Shown: piece after piece, positions 57,549-64,000 of the stretch
How positions within the stretch are numbered: position 1 is the first letter of the stretch
Layout of the letters: the number at the start of each line of letters is the position of its first letter
Assembly: GCA_937896895.1 (NCBI GenBank)
Contig: CALBNV010000036.1
Location: forward strand, 5,642-69,641
Length of the DNA: 64,000 bases
From: an uncultured Bacteroidales bacterium
Lineage (GTDB): Bacteria; Bacteroidota; Bacteroidia; Bacteroidales; F082
Direction of reading: 5' to 3'
Program-made: the position numbers and the translations under genes
Notes under the pieces: generated by a model
Told to the model about the DNA's origin: nothing
The model's database searches: none
The model's input: the letters and a program-made list of their open reading frames with translations, nothing else

Positions 57549-58858
57549 AAAAGAATATAGTTTTAATAGTTGTAGCCGCCTTGCTGCTTTCAAGCTGCGG
57601 CGTTTACAAGAAGTTCGAGCCTGTCAGCGACACGCGGCAGGAAGCCCGGGCCAATGAAGAGAGACACTTCGGGAATATGCAGTGGAGCGAGGTCTTCACC
57701 GACCCCCAGCTTCAGGCTCTGATAGAGAAGGCTCTCCAGAACAACGTCGATTTGAAAAAATCACATCTCGCGGTGCAACAGATGGAGGCCTCACTCAAGG
57801 CTTCCAAACTCGCGTACCTGCCTTCGGTCGGCTTTAACCCGAGCGCCACTTTCGCGGGTGTCAAGTCAACATCAACGAATGAATACATGATACCGGTGGC
57901 TTTGGACTGGCAGATCGACATCTTCGGACGCGCCACCACAGCCAAAAGGAAAGCCAATGCTCTCACTGAGGAATACCGCGACCTCGAACAGGCCACGAGA
58001 GCGGAGCTGATAGCGGCCGTCGCCAAGGCCTATTACTCTCTGTCGATGATTGACAGCCAGATGAAGATTGTCACCAACACCGTCGCCATCCGCGAACAGG
58101 CCCTTGAGACACAGAAGGCATTGATGACGGCAGGGCATGTCAACTCGGCGGCTGTGAGCCAGTTCAACGCCGAGCTTTGCGCCGCCAAGGTGCAGTTGGT
58201 CGATCTTCGGAAACAGTTCAACGAAGTGCGTAACTCACTGGCAATCCTGATAGATGAGAACATCGATGAGATTGAATGCGGCTCGATGGATGTCGCGTTC
58301 CCTGAGATAGGGAATGTGGAGGTGTCGTCGATAAACCTTCTCTCGCGTCCCGACGTGAGGGCTTCGCAGCGTGCTCTTGAGGCGGCTTTCTACGCGAAAA
58401 AAGGTGCCGTCGCCGAATACTGGCCCAACATAGGGATAAGCGCGTCGATGGGCTTCAACCCAAGCGATTTCGTGTGGTCGGTGGTCGGCTCGCTGTTCCA
58501 GCCGATCTTCCAGAGAGGCCAGCTCAACGCCAACCGCAAGATTGCCGCAGCCCAGCAGGAACAGGCACGCCTTGACTTCGAGAAGACGCTGCTCACGGCC
58601 TCCGTCGATATTGACAACGCTTTGTGCAGCCTCAAGACCGCAAACGACGCAGCGGCTTTGTATGAAGAGCAAGAGGCTCATTATCAAGATGCATACAACG
58701 CCACCAACGAGTTGATGAGACACGGTCAAGGCTCGTATCTTGAGGTGCTTTTTGCACAGCAGGCACTTCTTGAGGCCAGCCTCACCAAAGTCGCCAACGA
58801 CTATGACGCGATATGCTCCATGATAACACTCTACCTCGCCCTCGGCGGCGGAAAGTGA
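57545..58858 (+). CDS. TolC-family outer-membrane efflux lipoprotein (NodT type)
   Basis: A 437-residue outer-membrane factor of the NodT/OprM type, with lipobox LLLSSC near the N-terminus. It has two repeats of long helices and barrel strands, including WSEVFTDPQLQALIEKALQNNVDL, the ALDWQIDIFGR block, and LSRPDVRASQRALEAA with IGISASMGFNPS. It forms the exit duct for the upstream RND pump. Its ATG overlaps the pump gene's stop (ATGA, 4 bases). A strong terminator follows. Confidence 0.95.
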   Translation: MKKNIVLIVVAALLLSSCGVYKKFEPVSDTRQEARANEERHFGNMQWSEVFTDPQLQALIEKALQNNVDLKKSHLAVQQMEASLKASKLAYLPSVGFNPSATFAGVKSTSTNEYMIPVALDWQIDIFGRATTAKRKANALTEEYRDLEQATRAELIAAVAKAYYSLSMIDSQMKIVTNTVAIREQALETQKALMTAGHVNSAAVSQFNAELCAAKVQLVDLRKQFNEVRNSLAILIDENIDEIECGSMDVAFPEIGNVEVSSINLLSRPDVRASQRALEAAFYAKKGAVAEYWPNIGISASMGFNPSDFVWSVVGSLFQPIFQRGQLNANRKIAAAQQEQARLDFEKTLLTASVDIDNALCSLKTANDAAALYEEQEAHYQDAYNATNELMRHGQGSYLEVLFAQQALLEASLTKVANDYDAICSMITLYLALGGGK

Positions 58859-58881
58859 TGATTGGTTTAAAAACAAGAAAG

Positions 58882-58914
58882 ACAGAGGATGCGGTTGTGT
58901 CCTCTGTTTTTTTT
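58882..58914 (+). terminator. Intrinsic terminator of RND operon
   Basis: ACAGAGGA pairs perfectly with TCCTCTGT across a 10-base loop, followed by eight T. Confidence 0.9.
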
Positions 58915-59151
58915 CTAAACCGGTGTCAGAAAACATATAAAATCATGCAAACAGGTCGTCGAGGGTCACGACGGCGTTTATTGCCGAAGAGCATTCGTTT
59001 GCCCGTCACTTTTTGGAGATTTTTTCCAAAAAATGACCGATGTAAGGCGCTATCCTGACCTTATCACTTTTTTACGCCATCACATAATACGGAATGAAAA
59101 TAAGCGAGTTATGTAAAATGTTTGGGTGCGCATTGACGAAGTCGGGAAATG

Positions 59152-59196
59152 AATAGTGAGGAAATCTCGTTTTTTTTGACAGATTTCCTCACTATT
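59152..59196. repeat. Perfect 16-bp-arm palindrome with T-rich loop
   Basis: AATAGTGAGGAAATCT and its exact inverse flank a 13-base loop containing an eight-T run. There is no T-run after either arm, so it is not a classical terminator. It lies 22 bases beyond the end of the T9SS gene on the minus strand. Confidence 0.8.
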
Positions 59197-59217
59197 GAAA
59201 TTTAAAAATCACTTAAT

Positions 59218-60369
59218 TTACTTCACCGCGATGCGCTGCAACGAAACGCCGGCTTCGGTCGTCACGCGGAGGAAATAGATTCCTGATGTGAGACTGCTCA
59301 AATCGATGGTCATCATCGCCTCCGATGATTCATTACGGCTTATAACGCGTCCCATCATGTCTATCAATTCCACATTCTTCAGGCCTTCGGCTGTGACGTT
59401 AACAAAGCCCTCTGCCGGGTTCGGATAGACTTTGACATTCAGTTTTTCATTCTCCGAAACGCCTGTACCATTTGTCGTAACTTCAATTTGAGAACTTTCC
59501 GAAGTGCAGCCATCATCATAAACGGCTTCGACATAGTAGGTGTAGGTCTCAAATGGAACTACTTCCATATCGTGAAATTCGCATATCGTCACCAATTCTT
59601 CATTGATTTTCACGCCATTTCTATAAACATTATAGCCCAACAAATTACCAGTCGAACCGGCTTCAGGTGCATCCCAAGTAAGGTCAACCGATGGAATACA
59701 AGCAGCATAGCCCTCACCTTCCAAATTCTGGACAGGGTTGCAGCTCACGGCACTGCCTGGCTCAACAAAAACGGCCAGACCCAATGAGAAAAGGACCTCG
59801 TCCCAATTCACCACAAAGTATGATGGCTTCCAATACCACACAAACTCATACTGGTCGCTGTAGTAATACTGGCCCAAAACGGCACTTTCCTGAGCGCCAA
59901 AGAGAGCCATGCCTTCGCCGTTCATCTTTACGCCGATCCAGAACTCGCCGTCCGGAATGTTGTAAGGTGTGTCAAGTTCGACGATATGCCAGCCTTCGCT
60001 CGATGCTGTATAATCTTGGGAATAAACCTCATCGCCGCACGACTCAAAGGAATAATAATTCATGTTTGGGTCATAGACCTGCAAGTCGATGTTTTCGTAA
60101 ATCTTCACCGTATAGGACATGGTATTGTACTCGTTGTACACTTGACGATAGAATTTCAGACTCGTGATTTTTCCGCTGATGTCCGGATCGATTTGGCGCG
60201 GCGCCATGACCATAATCGTGTTTTCCATCATGGCCATATGGGTGAGATCGGTGTTTCCGACCCATCCTTCCCTGTCGGTCGGTTCAGGGTTTTCAACTTT
60301 AATCATTTGTTGTGCCGATGCGAAACCGCTGATAATCAATGCGGCGATGATAAGTAATGTTTTCTTCAT
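59218..60369 (-). CDS. T9SS-sorted secreted protein with FnIII-like domain
   Basis: A 383-residue surface or secreted protein. A signal peptide (MKKTLLIIAALIISGFASAQ) is followed by a jelly-roll/adhesin-like beta domain (about 25-215, with SEGWHIVELDTPYNIPDGEFWIGVK). An FnIII-like domain (about 218-305, PSVDLTWDAPEAGSTGNLLGYNVYRNG ... YTYYVEAVYDDGC) comes next, and then a type A T9SS C-terminal domain (KVYPNPAEGFVNV, VELIDMMGRVI, TSGIYFLRV). The protein crosses the outer membrane through T9SS and is attached at the surface. The mature N-terminus starts with Gln, a substrate type for glutaminyl cyclase. The ATG at 60369 is chosen for the signal peptide. Confidence 0.92.
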   Translation of the reverse strand: MKKTLLIIAALIISGFASAQQMIKVENPEPTDREGWVGNTDLTHMAMMENTIMVMAPRQIDPDISGKITSLKFYRQVYNEYNTMSYTVKIYENIDLQVYDPNMNYYSFESCGDEVYSQDYTASSEGWHIVELDTPYNIPDGEFWIGVKMNGEGMALFGAQESAVLGQYYYSDQYEFVWYWKPSYFVVNWDEVLFSLGLAVFVEPGSAVSCNPVQNLEGEGYAACIPSVDLTWDAPEAGSTGNLLGYNVYRNGVKINEELVTICEFHDMEVVPFETYTYYVEAVYDDGCTSESSQIEVTTNGTGVSENEKLNVKVYPNPAEGFVNVTAEGLKNVELIDMMGRVISRNESSEAMMTIDLSSLTSGIYFLRVTTEAGVSLQRIAVK

Positions 60370-60605
60370 AATAAAAATGAAGGTTCTGTTTGTTCCGTTT
60401 CTTCGCCTCATCAGCAGAACCTGACATCTGACTCGGCAAAGTATCCCTTTTCGGGATGTTGTCTCAATAAGTTCACTTCATAATGAAGAGAAACCGGGTG
60501 CGAAAGTACGACTTTTTTTGATTTGTGCGGATGTTTTGCCAATATTTTTTTTGATTATCAGCAGTTTAATTTGCAAAAGATGACGTTGGTTGATAAGTCA
60601 TCATC

Positions 60606-61250
60606 TCAAATCTCTTCGACAATCGCATCAAAAGTCCTCTTGTCAGACTTGAAACCCGTCAACTCCTTGATTTTCTGCTTCCTTTTGAAGATGGCACTTT
60701 CGGAAACGCAATAAATCTCCGACAACTCGAAGGTGGTGAGGCCGGATTTCAACAGGCAACAGAACTGATAATCCTTGGCGGAAAGTCCGTGGCTGTTCAA
60801 AAACTCAACGAATGTCGGGAAGATTTCCGAAACGGCATCGCACAATTCGTTGATCTCAGATTCTTCAACAACGGCAAGTTTGTTTTTTCTGACGGTTGAG
60901 AAATAACCTTTCTTGCAAAAACTCTTATATATGTCCTTCTGTTTCAGCAGTTCCTGCCGCAATGATTTTTCCTGCCCGGCAGTTTTCGTTTTTACATCAT
61001 TGCTGCGATTTTTCTTCAAAATATATCTGACGGCAAACAACACGGCGACAACAACCGCAAGCGCGACGCCTAACCACAAAAAACCATGACCGTTTTGACT
61101 GTCGTTATTTTCGACCACTGTCAACTCATCTGGCACAATTGCGATTCTATAAGTCGCATTGCCTGTCTCTTTGTCAACATTTGCTGCAATTTCAGCAGGC
61201 TCATCTGACAAATGACAAATTATTCCTTTTCTAATAGTGTCAGTTTCCAT
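60606..61250 (-). CDS. Membrane-anchored LuxR-type regulator
   Basis: A 214-residue protein with a short N-terminal domain, one transmembrane helix (about residues 55-77, FLWLGVALAVVVAVLFAVRYIL), a helical linker, and a C-terminal LuxR/GerE-like helix-turn-helix (about 150-205, LSAKDYQFCCLLKSGLTTFELSEIYCVSESAIFKRKQKIKELTG). The layout resembles Bacteroidota TM-HTH regulators that lack the usual TPR sensor. A TACTTTTG promoter box ends 9 bases before the ATG at 61250, an almost leaderless message. The likely role is local transcription control of the adjacent surface-protein genes; the signal is unknown. Confidence 0.75.
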   Translation of the reverse strand: METDTIRKGIICHLSDEPAEIAANVDKETGNATYRIAIVPDELTVVENNDSQNGHGFLWLGVALAVVVAVLFAVRYILKKNRSNDVKTKTAGQEKSLRQELLKQKDIYKSFCKKGYFSTVRKNKLAVVEESEINELCDAVSEIFPTFVEFLNSHGLSAKDYQFCCLLKSGLTTFELSEIYCVSESAIFKRKQKIKELTGFKSDKRTFDAIVEEI

Positions 61251-61259
61251 TTTTTTTTG

Positions 61260-61267
61260 CAAAAGTA
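61260..61267 (-). promoter_or_regulatory. Promoter -7 box for LuxR-type regulator
   Basis: The minus strand reads TACTTTTG, 9 bases before the ATG at 61250. Confidence 0.7.
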
Positions 61268-61494
61268 GTTGTTTTTTTGACCTTTTCCAACAAGATTCCA
61301 CCATTTTATCGCGCATTAAGATTTATTATTTGTAATTTATTGTATTTCAATAATTTATAAAACAAAATTTTATAAAAATTCCAGTAAAATTCCAATACAA
61401 TTCCATAGTTTTCAGAAAATATTTCAGCAATTTTGCACCTGACAGCGGAAGCCGAAAAGCTTATAGAGTAGGCGAAATTAAAAATTACAAAATT

Positions 61495-62913
61495 ATGTTA
61501 AAAAAACTACTATTATTCTGCATTTCATTATGCGTAATGTCATGTTCGCATAAGCCGGACGTGGAGGTCATCGTCACCGCCAACACCAACCTGTGCCCGA
61601 ACTGCTACAACGAATACCGCTTCCTCGACAGCATCGGCGAGGATTGCACACTGCAACTGCTGTTTCAAAAGACAAACCAGAAAGAAGCGCAAAAATTCAC
61701 CGGCAAATTTCTGAAAATCAACCGCAATTACGACATCGTCTGCAACGACTCGTTGTTCAAGTCGCTGACACACAACATCTTTCCGTGGCTGTATCTTTAC
61801 AAAGACGGCGAACTTGTCTTTGACGCCGAGCTTGGTCAAAGCGAGAAATGGCTTCCTGTCTTAAAAAAGCTTCAGCACGAAAACGCATTCGAAGACAAAG
61901 CCGGCAGATTGCCCGAAGATGTGGTCTTGTCAGCCAGTAACAGATGTATCTCGTTGAAAGACAATTATATTTTGATGGATTTCGCCTATCACGAATTGCA
62001 TCTTCTCGACAAAGACTTCAAACACATTGCCCGTCAGGATTTCTCGAAAACCGATCTTGAGAAGCTATATCTCGACATTTTCGGCGATGGGAAGACCTTG
62101 AGGGAGGTCGGCAGATATTCTGATGAAATATCGCGCTACATCCCCGATTTCGGCAAGATAAAAATCGACAACGGCTGCGTTTTCCACGACACGCTGTTTC
62201 TGCTTGTCAATGTGAATCATACCGACACGTATTTCAACGAGGAGTATCAAGACTCGACTGTCAGGATTTTGAATGAGACTGCCATCGTCGGATTGGACGA
62301 GAATCTGGAAATCAAAGACGTTTATCCTCTGCGGTTCCGCGACTCGTTGAAATTCAACGATTTCAGCGTCAATGCGTGGCAGAACTGCGTGTTCTTGATC
62401 AAAGACTGGGACAATATAGTTCTGAGCGTCTCGCAAAAAGAGAAAAGCGAAAAACGGATTCTTTGCCGGATGGAGCGACGTGATGGCGAAATAAGATTCA
62501 AGTCGTTGGTTGACAACGCTTTAATTCCAGAATTTAATGAAAAACACGGTCTCGGGACAAATCTTTGCCTCATAAAAATCGACGACAAAAACGCCTATTT
62601 CAACGCCGCGCCGGTGATTGCAAATTATGAAACGGGGAAACAGATTAAGTTGCCGTTTCCAAATGAAAACGCCCGTTTCGACTTGAGGAACGGCATTGCC
62701 GAAGCCGATTTCATCCTCGCCGATGCAATTCGGATTTCGGACGGCGGATTTCTTCTCTCTTATTGCTGGAAAAACAAGAACAAACTGAGCCTCATCGACG
62801 ATTCGGGTAATTTGATCTGGACTGTCCATTTGCCGGATTCTCGCGACAAACTTTATCTTATTGATGAGAAGACGATGTTTTACATCGACGACAAAGGCAA
62901 CATATTTTTGTGA
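61495..62913 (+). CDS. Lipoprotein with thioredoxin-like start and beta-propeller-like domain
   Basis: A 472-residue lipoprotein (lipobox CVMSC, Cys17). Residues of about 24-125 look thioredoxin-like: a strand, then NLCPNCYNEY with a CPxC motif, then FPWLYLYKDGELVFDAELGQSEKW, a cis-Pro-type segment. The rest (about 150-472) has repeated four-strand motifs (LHLLDKDFKHIARQDF, AIVGLDENLEIKDVYPL, LSLIDDSGNLIWTVHL), similar to six-bladed BF3164-type propellers of Bacteroidota. This is a plausible envelope redox or sensing protein, but no function is known. The nearest promoter-like box upstream is imperfect (CAATTTTG near 61429). Confidence 0.68.
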   Translation: MLKKLLLFCISLCVMSCSHKPDVEVIVTANTNLCPNCYNEYRFLDSIGEDCTLQLLFQKTNQKEAQKFTGKFLKINRNYDIVCNDSLFKSLTHNIFPWLYLYKDGELVFDAELGQSEKWLPVLKKLQHENAFEDKAGRLPEDVVLSASNRCISLKDNYILMDFAYHELHLLDKDFKHIARQDFSKTDLEKLYLDIFGDGKTLREVGRYSDEISRYIPDFGKIKIDNGCVFHDTLFLLVNVNHTDTYFNEEYQDSTVRILNETAIVGLDENLEIKDVYPLRFRDSLKFNDFSVNAWQNCVFLIKDWDNIVLSVSQKEKSEKRILCRMERRDGEIRFKSLVDNALIPEFNEKHGLGTNLCLIKIDDKNAYFNAAPVIANYETGKQIKLPFPNENARFDLRNGIAEADFILADAIRISDGGFLLSYCWKNKNKLSLIDDSGNLIWTVHLPDSRDKLYLIDEKTMFYIDDKGNIFL

Positions 62914-62964
62914 GTCAATTTTTATTTTTAAAAAATTATCGCTGAAAAATAAGAAAGAAACTTG

Positions 62965-62972
62965 TAACTTTG
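62965..62972 (+). promoter_or_regulatory. Promoter -7 box for interrupted T9SS gene
   Basis: TAACTTTG matches TAnnTTTG, about 97 bases before the ATG at 63070. Confidence 0.6.
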
Positions 62973-63069
62973 CCGCGCCGTTCTTCTGGAATTTTGTTCA
63001 ACGGACTTCGCGAAATTCGGAAGTGCGGCGTGAAAGAGTAAAAATAGAAGTCCCCTAAATAATGATACT

Positions 63070-63927
63070 ATGAAAGCAACAAGGATTTACACCCTGCTTG
63101 CGCTCCTGCTGATGGCGGGAGGGGTAACAGTGCAAGCACAAGAGTATTTACCTATCGCCCAGAAAGGAAACGAGTGGCACACTTTCGAGACCGGCATTTG
63201 GCAAATTAACAACTATGTCAATTGGTGTTCAGGGGACACGCTCATTGAAGATGCCCGATATATGAAAATCATGGGCACAGTGAATGATAGTTACCCTATC
63301 TTTTACACATTACTTAGAGAAGAGGACGGAAAGGTATGGAAACGGTATTAAATTGCTCATCCAGAGACATTACTCTATGACTTCACTGCCAGTGTTGGCG
63401 ATACTTTGAGAATTGGGGATCTCGCTGAGGAAATGGTTCTTGATTCCATTAGCATGGTACAGATTGGCGATGTTGACAGGAGAAAGTTTTGGTTTGGATT
63501 GGAATATGATAATTTGGGAAGACCACGCGCCAAGGAAACTTGGGTTGAGGGCGTCGGCAGCGATTATGGTTTGCTATGGAGTGGATATTATGGTATTCCA
63601 GACGGTTGGCATTGTTTGCTGTGCTTCCATCAATACGGAGAACTTGTTTGGGAAAACCCTGAATACGGTACTTGTACTTATGATGCCATTGAGGAAAACA
63701 AGGATTCTGAAATTTCCATTTATCCCAATCCAGTAGGGGATAGAGTTATAATTGAAGGCATTGAAGTTGCCGAAGTGGATGTGTACAACGCCCTCGGGCA
63801 GAGGGTTAGGACGGTGCAAAGCACGAATGAAATCAATGTTAGTGGTTTGCAAGAAGGGGTTTATTTGCTGTTCATAACCGATGCAAAGGGAATTTCTCAA
63901 ACGAAACGGATAACTGTAATCAGATAA
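63070..63927 (+). pseudogene. T9SS-sorted secreted protein, broken by in-frame TAA
   Basis: A single reading frame of 286 codons interrupted by one TAA at 63349-63351. The first part has a signal peptide (MKATRIYTLLALLLMAGGVTVQAQ) and 93 residues. After the stop the same frame continues (IAHPETLLYDFTASVGDTLRI ...) to a type A T9SS C-terminal domain (ISIYPNPVGDRVIIEG, VDVYNALGQRV, LQEGVYLLFI, TKRITVIR). No shift is needed, so the cause is a point nonsense change (or a sequencing error), and without readthrough the product lacks its sorting signal. The 5' part matches a common Bacteroidales secreted family of about 280-300 residues with unknown function. Confidence 0.85.
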
Positions 63928-63968
63928 ACCATGAGAAGAAAACCTTAGGGCATTTCTAAATAAAACTC

Positions 63969-63999
63969 TTTGATATTCAGATAAATATTTGTATATTTG
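63969..63999 (+). promoter_or_regulatory. Promoter at window end
   Basis: TTTG, a 19-base spacer, then TATATTTG: both boxes and spacing fit the Bacteroidota consensus. The gene it drives lies beyond the right edge. Confidence 0.8.
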
Positions 64000-64000
64000 C

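Larger units (their letters stand above)
58859..59217. other. Gap between RND operon and T9SS gene
   Basis: About 360 bases at two converging 3' ends. It contains the RND operon terminator (58882-58914), a stretch with short protein-like frames but no recognised gene (58945-59040), and a perfect 16-bp-arm palindrome (59152-59196). Confidence 0.6.

Noticed and set aside
58945..59058. Short open frame (Arg-rich) after the RND operon
   Set aside because: It lies downstream of the terminator and has no start signal or family resemblance; several frames look equally plausible.

Overview
The window comes from a member of the Bacteroidota, most likely the order Bacteroidales. The main signs are promoter boxes of the TAnnTTTG type with very short leaders before many genes, two proteins with type IX secretion (T9SS) C-terminal sorting domains, a TonB-dependent receptor with an N-terminal carboxypeptidase-like domain, several Omp85/OmpA-like barrels, many short signal-peptide lipoproteins, and near absence of Shine-Dalgarno sequences. 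It is chromosomal: housekeeping genes (xth, pgk, rnr, fba, sdaA, tRNA-Gln) are spread through it, and no phage or conjugation genes are visible.

Layout. 0-9 kb: a partial exonuclease III, a ClC transporter, an outer-membrane barrel gene coupled to an exosortase-family gene, an omega-amidase, TrkA, two envelope-polysaccharide genes and phosphoglycerate kinase. 9-16 kb: an M28/glutaminyl-cyclase-like lipoprotein, a TonB-dependent receptor, and an ECF sigma / candidate anti-sigma / DUF4097-like adhesin operon whose first intergenic gap is a 13-copy 14-bp minisatellite. 16-18 kb: tRNA-Gln(CTG) and RNase R. 18-28 kb: an AT-richer accessory stretch with hipBA at one end and a ParE/RelE-type toxin-antitoxin pair at the other. 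Between them lies a five-gene operon encoding a small Cys-rich membrane protein, three LPP20-like secreted proteins (two of them clear paralogues) and a 1050-residue WG-repeat protein. 28-38 kb: fructose-bisphosphate aldolase, a CPA1 antiporter, Hsp20, higBA, ThpR, L-serine ammonia-lyase, a double ABC ATPase and a YfcC transporter, suggesting amino-acid and peptide fermentation. 38-44 kb: a barrel protein and a 1576-residue polypeptide that joins TamB to an Omp85/TamL-type barrel.

43.7-53.2 kb holds a co-directional cluster of three YtcJ-like amidohydrolase lipoproteins, an integral-membrane acyltransferase-like protein and a carboxylesterase lipoprotein. The third amidohydrolase carries a fused choloylglycine-hydrolase/NAAA-like Ntn domain. 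A complete RND efflux operon (adaptor, pump, TolC-type channel) follows. Together they look like an envelope-located system for cutting amide and ester bonds and exporting products or toxic substrates; the substrate cannot be read from sequence. 59-64 kb: a T9SS-sorted FnIII-like protein, a membrane-anchored LuxR-type regulator, a thioredoxin-like/beta-propeller lipoprotein, and a T9SS-sorted gene broken by one in-frame stop.

The most unusual signals are the TamB-barrel fusion, the amidohydrolase-Ntn hydrolase fusion, the WG/LPP20 operon with a perfect 18-bp-arm hairpin inside its first gene, and a family of heptamer-period repeats sitting on the stop codons of several genes. In the clearest of these arrays nearly every heptamer contains a stop triplet, so all three frames are closed within about 21 bases.
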